Origin: Cryobacterium sp. PH31-O1
GTDB taxonomy: Bacteria; Actinomycetota; Actinomycetes; Actinomycetales; Microbacteriaceae
DNA length: 64,000 nt
NCBI RefSeq assembly: GCF_030063455.1
Contig: NZ_JASITB010000001.1
Span: 496,001-560,000 of the forward strand
Direction: 5' to 3'
Made by a program: the position numbers and the translations under genes. Positions 45,903 to 55,581 of the stretch are shown here, piece by piece (position 1 is the first letter of the stretch; each line of letters begins with the position of its first letter). The notes beneath the pieces were generated by a model, which ran no database searches, was not told the origin of the DNA, and saw only the letters and a program-made list of their open reading frames with translations.

Positions 45903-47459
45903 ATGACCGAGAACACGTTTGATCGAGAATTCGTGCGTTCCTTCAAGAGCTTCATGGACCGCGTCGTGTCACAAGCGGATGACCATACCCGGTCCCGGCT
46001 CTCACCGCTCGGCGACGTGATCAGCGCCTTCCTCGATGCCAACGCGTCGACGTTGCCGGTCGTGTCCGAGACACTCGCGGATCATCGCCTGGTCGACGCC
46101 GACGTGGCGCTGACTACTCTGGCCGGCCCCGATCCGGCCAGCCTGCTCGGTGTTTCCGGTGGACAGCAGCGTTTTCATTCGAGCCTGTCCGAGCTCGTGG
46201 CCAGCCCCTTTCAGGGGTTTGGCCCCGGACCCGTGGACTACTCGGCCAGGGCCACCGGGCCGTCCTCGACCCGTCAGGTGGTCTCGTTCGGCGTGAGACT
46301 CATCCGCTTTGACGGCCAGCCGATCGCTGTGCTGCAACGCTCAGCGAACCTGCAATTCGGGCGGGGCACGGCCGAACTCGAGATCATGGCCGTCTCAGCG
46401 CACACCGTCACCGCTTTCTTGAAACACCTGCGCAAGCTCATGATCGAGCACAGCGTGCTGCGCGGCCAGGTATTGTCGTTCGTGCAAACCGAATACGGGT
46501 CAGGGGCCGGAATCACGTTCCTGGAACGTCCGGTCGTACCGTCGGCTGCCGTCGTACTGCCCGAGGGAATCCTCGGCACCATTACCGACCACGTCATCGG
46601 AATCGGTGAGCAGCGCCAGGCTTTGCTCGCCGCCGGGCAGCACCTCAAGCGCGGGGTACTGCTCTACGGTCCTCCCGGCACCGGCAAGACCCTCACCGTG
46701 CGCCACCTGCTGAGCGAGACGCCGGGCATTACTGCCGTGCTGCTCACCGGGTCCAGTATCGTGCACATTGCCGCTGCCGCCGAGATCGCCCGCACCTTCG
46801 CGCCGTCCATTGTTGTGCTGGAAGACATTGATCTGGTCGCCATGCAGCGCAATGCGACACCGCAGCCGCTCTTGTTCGAGGTGCTCGACGCCCTCGACGG
46901 GCTCGACGGTGACGCCGATGTGGCGTTCGTCATGACCACGAACCGGGTGGAAGTACTCGAACGAGCCCTCGCCGAACGGCCAGGCCGGGTCGATCTCGCC
47001 GTCGAAGTGCCGTTGCCAGAGCTGGCCGAACGCGAGCGGTTATTTCGGCGCTACGCAGGAGAGCTCCCCTTCACTCCCGAAGCCCTCGACGCGGCTGCCC
47101 TGCGCTCGGAGGGCGTGACCGGGTCCTTTGCGAAGGAGCTCATTCGACGCGCCGTGCTGCGCGCCGCCCTGCGCGCCGCCACCGTCGACGACGACGACCT
47201 GCGCGTAGCCCTCGACGACCTGCTCTCGGCGGGCGAATCTCTCACCCGCCGGCTTCTGGGCACCCGCAGCGGTGATACCCCGCGCTGGCAGCCCGATGAG
47301 GAGCCGAACGATGGGCCGCACGAAGGTAGCTACGTTCCACTTCATGGTGCGGTGATGACACGCGAATTCGCCGCCTTCAGCGTGAGCGGGCCGACACCAC
47401 CGCCGACACCAGCGGACAACGGTCACGACGAGTCCGAGCACACCGACCATTCCCGCTGA
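45903..47459 (+). CDS. AAA+ ATPase with unknown N-terminal domain
   Basis: 518 aa. The first ~240 residues are unassigned. The AAA core runs about 245-430: Walker A GPPGTGKT, Walker B IVVLEDIDLVA (EDID form, as in BCS1/CDC48-like proteins), sensor 1 FVMTTN, arginine finger ERPGRVD, then a helical lid. The last ~60 residues are acidic/Pro/His-rich and probably disordered. ATG follows GGAGC. Cytosolic, no membrane segment. Pairing with an exported lipoprotein is unusual and its substrate is unknown. Confidence 0.82.
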   Translation: MTENTFDREFVRSFKSFMDRVVSQADDHTRSRLSPLGDVISAFLDANASTLPVVSETLADHRLVDADVALTTLAGPDPASLLGVSGGQQRFHSSLSELVASPFQGFGPGPVDYSARATGPSSTRQVVSFGVRLIRFDGQPIAVLQRSANLQFGRGTAELEIMAVSAHTVTAFLKHLRKLMIEHSVLRGQVLSFVQTEYGSGAGITFLERPVVPSAAVVLPEGILGTITDHVIGIGEQRQALLAAGQHLKRGVLLYGPPGTGKTLTVRHLLSETPGITAVLLTGSSIVHIAAAAEIARTFAPSIVVLEDIDLVAMQRNATPQPLLFEVLDALDGLDGDADVAFVMTTNRVEVLERALAERPGRVDLAVEVPLPELAERERLFRRYAGELPFTPEALDAAALRSEGVTGSFAKELIRRAVLRAALRAATVDDDDLRVALDDLLSAGESLTRRLLGTRSGDTPRWQPDEEPNDGPHEGSYVPLHGAVMTREFAAFSVSGPTPPPTPADNGHDESEHTDHSR

Positions 47460-47601
47460 AGGCTCAGCGCTCGCAGCCAGCGCGATGATGGCGGAATTGA
47501 ATCTGACGCCCTCGGCCTCCGCAAGCCGAACGAGCACCCCGACGTGGAACACGACGACGGTCGCATCGGGTTCACGCCGAGGCCCCCATCGTAATCATCG
47601 T

Positions 47602-47658
47602 TAGGCTGGCGTGGTGCGCTGGCGCCACGAGTGCCAGAGCTTTGCAATCGCGAAATGA
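47602..47658 (+). other. Possible promoter and 14-codon leaderless upstream ORF in the pepN leader
   Basis: TAGGCT (47602-47607), then GGCGTG, then GTG (47614) opening MRWRHECQSFAIAK and stop (TGA 47656-47658), 38 bp before the pepN TTG. The 6-nt gap matches other leaderless starts in the window. The rest of 47460-47696 shows no other gene. Low certainty that the peptide is made. Confidence 0.35.
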
Positions 47659-47696
47659 ATTGCGAATCGAATCGTGCATCGAATTGGAGAACTAAG

Positions 47697-50243
47697 TTGC
47701 CTGGAGAAAACCTCACCCGCATCGAAGCGAACGAGCGCGCAGCGCTCGTTCGCGTAGCGAGCTACAACGTTGTGCTCGACCTCACCGCCGGCCCGACCAC
47801 GTTTGGCAGCACGACCACGGTCAACTTCACCGCCACCCCCGGAGCGTCGACGTTCATTGACGCCATCACGGCCTCCGTTCACTCGGTGACCCTCAACGGT
47901 GCCGCGCTCGACGCGGCCGTCGTGAGTGACGGCATCCGCATTCAACTTGATGACCTGCAGGCCGACAACGAGCTGGTCGTCGTCGCGGATGCGCTCTACA
48001 CCAACACCGGCGAGGGCCTGCACCGTTTCGTCGACCCGGTCGACAACGAGGTCTACCTGTACAGCCAGTTCGAGGTGCCCGACTCCCGACGCGTGTTCGC
48101 GGTGTTCGAGCAGCCCGACCTCAAGGCAAAGTTCTCCTTCACCGTCACGGCGCCGAGCGAGTGGCAGGTCGTCTCCAACTCCACAACGCCGGAACCGACG
48201 GATGCCGGCAACGGTGCCAGCACTTGGGCGTTTGCGCCGACCCACACCATCTCCAGCTACATCACCGCCCTGATCGCCGGGCCCTACGCGGTCACGCGCA
48301 GCGAACTGACCTCGAGCGACGGCCGCACCATTCCGCTCGGACTGTTCAGCCGCAAGAGCCTTAGCCGACACCTCGACGCCGACTACATTTTCGAGAAAAC
48401 CCGTCAGGGCTTCGCCTACTACGAGGAGAAGTTCGGCTACGCCTACCCGTTCGACAAGTACGACCAGCTGTTCGTGCCGGAGTTCAACGCCGGCGCCATG
48501 GAAAACGCCGGCGCGGTCACCTTCACCGAAACCTACATCTTTCGTTCCAAGGTGACCGATGCCATCAAGGAACGCCGCGTCGTCACCATTTTGCACGAAC
48601 TCGCCCACATGTGGTTCGGCGACCTCGTCACCATGACCTGGTGGAACGACCTGTGGCTGAACGAAAGCTTCGCCGAGTGGGCGTCGACCATTGCCACCGC
48701 AGAGGCCACCGAGTGGCACGAAGCCTGGACCACCTTCGCCGTCATGGAAAAGAGCTGGGCCTACAAGCAGGACCAGCTTCCCTCGACCCACCCGGTCGTC
48801 GCCACCATCCGCGACCTCGACGACGTGCTCGTCAACTTCGACGGCATCACCTACGCCAAGGGTGGTTCTGTACTCAAGCAGCTCGCCGCCTGGGTCGGTA
48901 TTGACGCCTTCTTCACCGGCGTCGGATCGTACTTTCAGAAGCACCAGTGGGGTAACACCGAGCTGCGTGACCTGCTCGTGGAGCTGGAAGCCGCCAGCGG
49001 CCGTGACCTCGGCGACTGGGCCAAACTGTGGCTGGAAACGGCAGGGGTGAACACGCTGCGCCCCGATATCACCGTTGACGACGCCGGAATTATCACCGGC
49101 TTTGCGGTGCTGCAGAGCGCGGCAGCCGACTACCCCACAATTCGCCCGCACCGCCTCGCCATCGGTTTCTACACCTTCACCGACGAGCAGAAGCTCGTAC
49201 GTACCCACCGGGTGGAGCTCGACGTTGACGGCGAGCGAACGGATGTTCCCTCCCTCGTTGGCCACACCCGCGCCGACCTGATCCTGCTCAACGACGACGA
49301 TCTCAGCTACGCCAAGGTACGACTCGACGCAGATTCTGAGGCCTGCGCACTGCAGAACCTCGCCGCGATCGAGAGCCCGTTGGCGCGTGCCCTGGTCTGG
49401 GGTTCGGTGTGGGACGCCACCCGCGACGCCGAAACCACGGCCCGCGACTTCGTGCGTCTGGTGCTGAACAATGTCGCCACCGAAACCGAGTCGACCACGC
49501 TGCGCACCGTGCTCGGCCAGGTCGTGCTCACCGCGAGCTACTACGTGGCGAAGCCGCACCGCGAGGCCATCACAACCGAGGTCGCCGACGCACTCTGGAC
49601 GCTCGCGCAGAGCGCGGCGGCCGGCAGCGATGCCCAGTTCCAATTCGTGAAGTTCTTCGCCTCCGTCGCAGCCACCCCCGGGCAGCTTGAGAACGTGGCG
49701 GCGCTGCGCTCGGGCAGCACCGTGCTCGATGGCCTGACCGTCGACACCGACCTGGCCTGGGAACTGCTCACCGCCCTCGTGGCCGGTGGGCGCGCCGACG
49801 CCGCTGAGATCGACGAGGCCCTCGCGGCCGACAACACGGCGACCGGCGCACAGTCGGCTGCCCTGGCCAGGGCCGCCCTGCCCACCGCAGAGGGCAAGCT
49901 CGCCGCTTGGTCGTCACTCATCGACGTCGACACGGCCGCGACGACCATCGTGCGCACGACGGCCACCGGGTTCCTGCGGGTGAACGACTCGGCGCTGCTC
50001 GAGCCGTTCGTCGCGACCTACTTCGAGATGCTGCAACGGGTGTGGGAAGCGCGCAGCTTCTCGATCGGCGAAAAGCTCGTGATCGGCCTCTACCCGACAC
50101 CGCTGAACAACCAGGTCCTCGCCGACGCGACGAAAGCCTGGCTCGACGCGAACCCCGAACCGGCCGCCCTGCGCCGCCTGGTGGTCGAAAACCTGGCCGG
50201 AGTCGAGCGCGCGCTCCGGGTGCAGGCGCGCGACGCCGAATAG
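47697..50243 (+). CDS. pepN: Aminopeptidase N (M1 family)
   Basis: 848 aa zinc aminopeptidase of the cytosol. Exopeptidase motif GAMENAGAVTF; zinc site HELAHMWFGD with the third ligand in LWLNESFAEW; then an ERAP-like helical C-terminal domain. Start TTG at 47697 (MPGENLTRIEANERAAL) is preceded by GGAGA eight bases upstream and matches family starts; the open frame upstream to 47631 is non-family. Ends before a strong terminator. Works on peptides such as those from ClpP, the M3 peptidase or the peptide importer. Confidence 0.95.
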   Translation: MPGENLTRIEANERAALVRVASYNVVLDLTAGPTTFGSTTTVNFTATPGASTFIDAITASVHSVTLNGAALDAAVVSDGIRIQLDDLQADNELVVVADALYTNTGEGLHRFVDPVDNEVYLYSQFEVPDSRRVFAVFEQPDLKAKFSFTVTAPSEWQVVSNSTTPEPTDAGNGASTWAFAPTHTISSYITALIAGPYAVTRSELTSSDGRTIPLGLFSRKSLSRHLDADYIFEKTRQGFAYYEEKFGYAYPFDKYDQLFVPEFNAGAMENAGAVTFTETYIFRSKVTDAIKERRVVTILHELAHMWFGDLVTMTWWNDLWLNESFAEWASTIATAEATEWHEAWTTFAVMEKSWAYKQDQLPSTHPVVATIRDLDDVLVNFDGITYAKGGSVLKQLAAWVGIDAFFTGVGSYFQKHQWGNTELRDLLVELEAASGRDLGDWAKLWLETAGVNTLRPDITVDDAGIITGFAVLQSAAADYPTIRPHRLAIGFYTFTDEQKLVRTHRVELDVDGERTDVPSLVGHTRADLILLNDDDLSYAKVRLDADSEACALQNLAAIESPLARALVWGSVWDATRDAETTARDFVRLVLNNVATETESTTLRTVLGQVVLTASYYVAKPHREAITTEVADALWTLAQSAAAGSDAQFQFVKFFASVAATPGQLENVAALRSGSTVLDGLTVDTDLAWELLTALVAGGRADAAEIDEALAADNTATGAQSAALARAALPTAEGKLAAWSSLIDVDTAATTIVRTTATGFLRVNDSALLEPFVATYFEMLQRVWEARSFSIGEKLVIGLYPTPLNNQVLADATKAWLDANPEPAALRRLVVENLAGVERALRVQARDAE

Positions 50244-50263
50244 TTCGCGGGAAGCGCACATCC

Positions 50264-50306
50264 CGAGAACCCCGCAATCGGCCTCAGGTCGGTGGCGGGG
50301 TTCTCG
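50264..50306 (+). terminator. Terminator of pepN
   Basis: Perfect 12-bp stem CGAGAACCCCGC / GCGGGGTTCTCG with a 19-base loop, 20 bases after the stop. Confidence 0.75.
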
Positions 50307-50451
50307 CTGCGCCACTGTTCACACAGCAAACTCCACGCAAACAGAGAGGATGCCCCTGCCCGCGGTGCGAACACCGGCTTGCACCACCCACGGTTCGGGG
50401 CCAGCTGAACCCTGCCGGAGTCGCTTCACGGGTGCCGCCGACGCCCCTCGG

Positions 50452-50457
50452 TAGACT
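50452..50457 (+). promoter_or_regulatory. -10-like box before mscS
   Basis: TAGACT, 9 nt before the ATG at 50467. Suggests a very short or absent leader. Confidence 0.45.
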
Positions 50458-50466
50458 GGGTTTGAT

Positions 50467-51603
50467 ATGAACTGGGAAACTTTCTGGGCCGGGGTCGGTA
50501 CCAACATAGCCAATATTCCATGGGCCGATTTCGGGGGCAAACTTTTTGCCGTCACGGCGATCATCGTCGTATCTTTTGCCCTGCGCTGGGCGCTGCAATT
50601 CGTCATTCGGCGCGTCGTGCAGCAAATCGTCTCCGGAGTCAAGAAAACCCAGAAGGTTGACGACACCCAGGCCCTGAACGTCTCGCCGATGGCCGCCGTA
50701 CGCGTGGTGCAGCGTTCCCGCACGCTCGGCGCCGTGCTGGCGAACATCGTGAACGTGTTCATTCTGGTCACCGCGCTTCTGCTGATCGTCACCACCCTGA
50801 ACAAAGACATTCTGGGATCGTTCGCGTTGATCAGCGCGGCGATCGGTGCAGGCCTTGGTTTCGGAGCTCAAAACATCGTAAAGGACATTCTCAACGGACT
50901 GTTCATGGTCGTCGAAGACCAGATCGGGGTGGGTGACGTCGTCGACGTGGGATTCGCATCCGGTGTCGTCGAAACGGTCGGTATTCGCATCACCCAGATC
51001 CGCGATATCGACGGCACACTCTGGTTCGTACGCAACGGTGAAATTCTGCGAGTCGGCAACATGTCTCAGGGTTGGGCCCGCGTCATCATCGACCTCGCCA
51101 TCCCCTACAGCTCCGACGTGGAGGCGGTGCAAGATGAGCTCCTGCGCGTGGCCAGCGCCCTGTCTTCCAGTCGCAAGTGGCGTGCATTCATTCTCGAGAA
51201 GCCGGAGATCTGGGGCCTGGAGTCGATCACGGCTGAAGCCCTCGTCACCCGGCTCGTGGTCAAGACCCGGGTCTCCGCCCAATGGGACTTCGCCCGCGAC
51301 CTGCGCCTCCACCTCAAGAAGGCCCTCGATGGCATGGGCGTGCCGCTCACTCCGCTCAACAGCGTGGTCATGACCACCGGCGACGGAACGCTCGACAACT
51401 CAACGGTGGGTCCGGCCGAGGGCGCCCTCGATGCCGCCGAGGAGGCTGCGGCGGCAGTGCCCGCCGTGGTCGCCGTGGCACGCACCGGTCCCGTCGCCGT
51501 GCGGAAGCCCCGCGGGCCGCGCAAGCCCAAGAACGAACCAGCCCCGATGAAGACGCCCGACCCCGACACTCGTAGTGAAGGCAATGACGGCAGTGATGAC
51601 TGA
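50467..51603 (+). CDS. mscS: MscS-family small-conductance mechanosensitive channel
   Basis: 378 aa. Membrane segments FAVTAIIVVSFALRWALQF, NIVNVFILVTALLLIV and the pore helix FALISAAIGAGLGFGAQNIVKDILNGLFMVVEDQIGVGDVVDVG, the MscS TM3 Gly/Ala pattern. A soluble beta/alpha vestibule follows, then a ~75-residue Pro/Ala/Arg tail (VRKPRGPRKPKNEP) not found in E. coli MscS. Releases solutes on hypo-osmotic shock. Followed 55 bp later by the globin gene. Confidence 0.93.
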   Translation: MNWETFWAGVGTNIANIPWADFGGKLFAVTAIIVVSFALRWALQFVIRRVVQQIVSGVKKTQKVDDTQALNVSPMAAVRVVQRSRTLGAVLANIVNVFILVTALLLIVTTLNKDILGSFALISAAIGAGLGFGAQNIVKDILNGLFMVVEDQIGVGDVVDVGFASGVVETVGIRITQIRDIDGTLWFVRNGEILRVGNMSQGWARVIIDLAIPYSSDVEAVQDELLRVASALSSSRKWRAFILEKPEIWGLESITAEALVTRLVVKTRVSAQWDFARDLRLHLKKALDGMGVPLTPLNSVVMTTGDGTLDNSTVGPAEGALDAAEEAAAAVPAVVAVARTGPVAVRKPRGPRKPKNEPAPMKTPDPDTRSEGNDGSDD

Positions 51604-51658
51604 CCCTGTCCCGCAGGAGTAAACCACGGGACCCATCCACAGAAGAAAGCTGCACCAC

Positions 51659-52120
51659 GTGACCTCTGAACGACACCCGACCGACCAGCCGTCCTCCCCG
51701 GCCGCCGTCCACCTGCGCGAGGGCGAAAACGGTCCCGCCGCGGTGCCGACGTTCTTTCAGGAAGTCGGTGGAACGACCTTCTTCGAGAAACTCGTGCACG
51801 ACTTCTACGTTGGCGTGGCCACCGACCCGGTCTTGAAGCCGATGTACCCCGAAGAAGACCTCGGTCCGGCCGAACACCGCCTGGTGATGTTCCTGGAGCA
51901 GTTCTGGGGCGGTCCAGGTACCTACAGCGAACAGCGTGGTCATCCGCGCCTGCGCCAACGACACCAACCGTTCAAGGTCAACCCGGATGCGCGCGACCGG
52001 TGGCTCGCCCACATGAAAGTGGCCGTGGACGCGGCCAATCTGCCGCCGCTGCAGCGAGGCATCCTCTGGGATTATTTGGAGCGCGCCGCCTTCGCAATGG
52101 TGAACAGCTTCGAAGAATAG
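51659..52120 (+). CDS. glbO: Group II truncated hemoglobin (GlbO-like)
   Basis: 153 aa. A ~30-residue N-terminal extension precedes the 2/2 globin fold: GGTTFFEKLVHDFYVGVATDPVLKPMYP, then HRLVMFLEQFWGGPGTYSEQRGHPRLRQRHQPF with the proximal His, and RWLAHMKVAVD with the group II Trp at G8. Binds O2 or NO; detoxification or redox roles are typical. GTG start at 51659 after a GAAGAAAG stretch. Possibly co-transcribed with mscS. Confidence 0.9.
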   Translation: MTSERHPTDQPSSPAAVHLREGENGPAAVPTFFQEVGGTTFFEKLVHDFYVGVATDPVLKPMYPEEDLGPAEHRLVMFLEQFWGGPGTYSEQRGHPRLRQRHQPFKVNPDARDRWLAHMKVAVDAANLPPLQRGILWDYLERAAFAMVNSFEE

Positions 52121-52213
52121 TCCTCGGCTGCACGGCCGGTGCCGGCTCTCGATAGGCTCGCCTAAGACAGGCGAGTCTCGCACAGTGCGCACCCGCTGAC
52201 CCAGGGAGTTCGC

Positions 52214-55066
52214 ATGCAGGAGAGAACCAGAGCGGTCGGCGACGGCCTCGTGCTCCCGCACGCCGACGCTGTCGCCGCAGCAGTCGACGCCGGTGACGCC
52301 TATCGGTCCTCCGAATCGGAGGTTCTGGCGCGGTTCGCAGCGCGACGCTCCGGCCTGACGAGTGCGGAGGTGCTCGTTCACCGGGCCAGCTACGGCGACA
52401 ACGTGATCGTGCAGGTGCAGCAGGAGTCGATGCTGCTGCGGTATCTGCGCCAGTTCAAGGACTGGATGATCGTGCTACTCCTCGCCTGCGCGGCGATCAC
52501 CGGCTATCTCGGTGACACGCTGACCTCGGGTGTGCTCGTGCTGCTGGTGCTGCTGAACACCTCCATCGGGTTCGTGCAGGAATATCGCGCGGGCAAGACC
52601 ATGGAGGCCCTGCAGCACCTTGCACAGTCACTCACCCAGGTGCTGCGCGAAAATGTGTTTAGCCAAGTGGACTCAACTGAGCTCGTCGTTGGGGATGTCG
52701 TGCGCCTGGAGGAGGGCGCGGCGGTGCCGGCCGACATCCGCTTGATTGAGGCGACCGCGTTCTCGACCAACGAATTCGCCCTCACCGGCGAGAGCGATCC
52801 CACCCGCAAGTACACCCACGCCATCATGACCGAGGTCGGGGTTGCGGAGCGGCACAACACCGCGCACGCCGGAACCACCGTGGCGACGGGTGAGGCGATC
52901 GGTATCGTCGTGGCGACCGGAACCCACACCGAGCTCGGGCGAATCGCCCGACTCACCCAGTCGGCGCCGCGCACGGTGAGCCCGTTGCAGCGCGAGATGG
53001 GCTACCTCGCCCGCAACATCACCTACGTCGCGGTGGCCTTCGCCCTGGTGCTGCTGGTCGTCGCCGTTCAGGCGAACCTGCCGTTCCATGAGGCGCTCTT
53101 GTTCGCGGTGGGGTTTGCGAGCGCCGTGATTCCGCAGGGGCTGCCGGCCGAGGTGAACACGGCCCTCGCCCAGGCGGCCGGGGCGCTCGCGCAGCGGCAG
53201 GCCCTGGTCAAACGGCTCAGTGCCGTCGAAACCCTCGGCGCCACCGAGGTCATCTGCACCGACAAGACCGGAACCCTCACCAAGAACGAGATGACGGTCA
53301 CCGAACTGGTCGTGGCCGGCCGCGACTACGTCGTGAACGGCATCGGCTATGCGCCAGAGGGAAGCATTGAGCGGGTGGGGAGCACCAACGCGACTGGATT
53401 CGCCGACCCGGGCGCAACATCCGCTGATCTGGCGCGTCTCACGGCGTTTCTGCGCACCGGTTTTCTCGCGAGCAATGCCCGGTTGCTCGCCCCCGACGAC
53501 TCCCATGCCGGATGGCACATCCTCGGCGACCCCACCGAAGGCGCGCTCGTCACGGTCGCCGCCAAGGCCGGGGTCGACCTCGCCACGACTGAGCGCGAAG
53601 TGCGGGAGTTTCCGTTCGACTCCGCCCGCAAACTCATGACCTCCATTCGTGAGCGCCCGGACGGCACGCTCGTCGCGTACGTGAAGGGTGCTCCGGAGAG
53701 CGTCGTGCAACGCTGCTCGCACATCGACGACGGCGGCGCACTGCGGGCCATTACCGACGCCGATCGTGCGGCCTTTCTCGACCGGCACGCCGAAAAGTCC
53801 GACCGCTGCTTGCGCAACCTCGCCTTCGCCACCCGTACCGTCACCCCAGCGGATGCCGAGGCGGTCGACCCGCAGACCGTCGAACGCGATCTCGTGCTGC
53901 TCGGTCTGGTATCGATGGTCGACCCAATTCGCGAATCGGTACCGGACGCCATGCGCACCGCCCTGAACGCGCAAATCCGGGTGAACATCATTACGGGTGA
54001 TTTCTCCCGCACTGCCGAGGCCATAGCCAAGCAGGCCGGCCTAAACAGCACGGACCAGCTGACCGTCGTCACGGCCGACGAACTGCGCAAGATGCCCGAC
54101 GATGACGTACTCGCCCACGCTCTCAAGGGCTACACCGTGTTCAGCCGGGTCGACCCCGAAGACAAGACCCGCATCGTTGACCTGGTGAAGAAGTCCGGTC
54201 ACGTCGTCGCCGTCACCGGCGACGGCATCAACGATGCACCGGCTCTGCGTCACGCCAGCATCGGTGTCGCGATGGGAGCGTCGGGCACGGATGTCGCCAA
54301 GGAAGCGGCCGAGATCGTGCTGCTCGACGACAGCTTCTCCACCCTCGTCGGGGCGATCGAGAAGGGCCGGGTGATCTACGCGAACATCGCAAAGGGTGTG
54401 CTCGCCTGTCTCACGTCGAATGTCGCCGAGCTGGTCGTCAACATCGTGAGCCTGCTCCTGGCCACGATCGCCGGCGTTCCCCTCGCCCTGAACGTGCTGC
54501 AGATTCTGGCCATCGACCTACTCGGCGAGTTGTTGCCCATCGCCGCGCTCGGCAAAGACCCGGAATCGGGCCGGATTATGAAGCGTGGGCCGCGCGATCC
54601 GAAATCGCACATCGTCAACCGGCGCAGCATCCGCGACGTGGTCTATTCCGGGTCCCTGATTGGCCTGCTGGCGATTGGCAACTACCTGCTGTTCTATGCC
54701 CGGGCCGGCGTCGACCCGTTCACTGACCCGCTCGATGGCCCGCTCACCGCCACGATCGTGGCCCAGGCCACCACCATGACCTACGTCACGATTCTGGTCT
54801 GCCAGCTGGTCAACATCATCCAGCGCCGCAGCGAACAGGGTGTGTTCAGCCGCTACCAGTTCGCCAACCCCACCTTCTGGCTCGCCTGCGCCTTCGGCCT
54901 GAGCGTGATGTTCGTGATCGTGTACGTGCCATTCGTCAACGTGCTGTTCTCGACCGGGCCACTCGGCTTCACCGACTGGGCCTTCGTGCTGCTCGCAGCT
55001 CTGATCTACCTCACCGTGCGCGAGACCGGCCGGATACTCGGCAGCAAGCGCCACCAGCTCGCCTAG
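52214..55066 (+). CDS. P-type (P2-like) cation-transporting ATPase
   Basis: 950 aa. Actuator motif LTGESDPTRK region, phosphorylation site ICTDKTGTLTKNEM with D350, nucleotide-binding KGAPESVVQRC, hinge VAVTGDGINDAPALRHASIGVAMG. An N-terminal cation-ATPase domain (SEVLARFAARRSGLTSAEV) and six C-terminal membrane segments point to the Ca2+/Na+,K+/H+ branch. The M4 motif reads IPQGLPAEVNTALA, with Gln where Ca2+ pumps have the ion-binding Glu (PEGLP). The transported ion is therefore uncertain. ATG at 52214 follows CAGGGAG. Confidence 0.92.
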   Translation: MQERTRAVGDGLVLPHADAVAAAVDAGDAYRSSESEVLARFAARRSGLTSAEVLVHRASYGDNVIVQVQQESMLLRYLRQFKDWMIVLLLACAAITGYLGDTLTSGVLVLLVLLNTSIGFVQEYRAGKTMEALQHLAQSLTQVLRENVFSQVDSTELVVGDVVRLEEGAAVPADIRLIEATAFSTNEFALTGESDPTRKYTHAIMTEVGVAERHNTAHAGTTVATGEAIGIVVATGTHTELGRIARLTQSAPRTVSPLQREMGYLARNITYVAVAFALVLLVVAVQANLPFHEALLFAVGFASAVIPQGLPAEVNTALAQAAGALAQRQALVKRLSAVETLGATEVICTDKTGTLTKNEMTVTELVVAGRDYVVNGIGYAPEGSIERVGSTNATGFADPGATSADLARLTAFLRTGFLASNARLLAPDDSHAGWHILGDPTEGALVTVAAKAGVDLATTEREVREFPFDSARKLMTSIRERPDGTLVAYVKGAPESVVQRCSHIDDGGALRAITDADRAAFLDRHAEKSDRCLRNLAFATRTVTPADAEAVDPQTVERDLVLLGLVSMVDPIRESVPDAMRTALNAQIRVNIITGDFSRTAEAIAKQAGLNSTDQLTVVTADELRKMPDDDVLAHALKGYTVFSRVDPEDKTRIVDLVKKSGHVVAVTGDGINDAPALRHASIGVAMGASGTDVAKEAAEIVLLDDSFSTLVGAIEKGRVIYANIAKGVLACLTSNVAELVVNIVSLLLATIAGVPLALNVLQILAIDLLGELLPIAALGKDPESGRIMKRGPRDPKSHIVNRRSIRDVVYSGSLIGLLAIGNYLLFYARAGVDPFTDPLDGPLTATIVAQATTMTYVTILVCQLVNIIQRRSEQGVFSRYQFANPTFWLACAFGLSVMFVIVYVPFVNVLFSTGPLGFTDWAFVLLAALIYLTVRETGRILGSKRHQLA

Positions 55067-55086
55067 CCGGCGCGGCCGGAATCCTG

Positions 55087-55581
55087 CTACTCGGTGAGCG
55101 ACTCGGCTGCCTCGCACGGACTGGCTGTGGGGTCGGCCCGGTGCACGCTCGTAGCGAGCGCGCCGAGGAGCCCCGCGAGCCGGCGGGCGTCATCCGCTGC
55201 CATTGCCGAGAGGATGCTGGTTTCCACGTCGGCCACGCGCCGCTCGTAGCGGACGAGAACACTCACGCCCTCTGTTGTGGCTCGAATCTTTCGGGCCCTG
55301 CGATCACTCGGATCGGGAATGCGTTCCACGAGCCTGGCCTTCACCATTGTGTCGAGCAGGTAGGTGAGCACAGTGCGATCGATGGCCAGGTGAGCTCCGA
55401 TGGCCTGCTGGGACGGCAGGTCGCGGTGGATGACGGTGGACAGCACCTGATAGCAGCGCACTCCCCCTGGCAGCCCCTCGACCGCGGTTTCCAGCTGACG
55501 CTGATAGCCACGCAGAACCATCGCGAGGTTCCACCCGAGGTCTCCCGGCACCGTGGCCGGCAGCATCGATTCGGTAGTCAT
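55087..55581 (-). CDS. MarR-family transcriptional regulator
   Basis: 164 aa winged-helix regulator: GYQRQLETAVEGLPGGVRCYQVLSTVIHRDLPSQQAIGAHLAIDRTVLTYLLDTMVKARLVERIPDPSDRRARKIRATTEG contains the recognition helix and the DPSDRRARK wing typical of MarR. Start ATG 55581 chosen: TAGGAT lies 7 nt upstream; a longer open frame to 55629 crosses the promoter. Divergent from the F420-reductase-like fragment and the LLM flavoprotein, which it probably represses. Confidence 0.88.
   Translation of the reverse strand: MTTESMLPATVPGDLGWNLAMVLRGYQRQLETAVEGLPGGVRCYQVLSTVIHRDLPSQQAIGAHLAIDRTVLTYLLDTMVKARLVERIPDPSDRRARKIRATTEGVSVLVRYERRVADVETSILSAMAADDARRLAGLLGALATSVHRADPTASPCEAAESLTE

Noticed and set aside
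47601-49643. Minus-strand frame of 680 codons opposite pepN
   Set aside because: Shadow of pepN, which has intact GAMEN and HELAH motifs.
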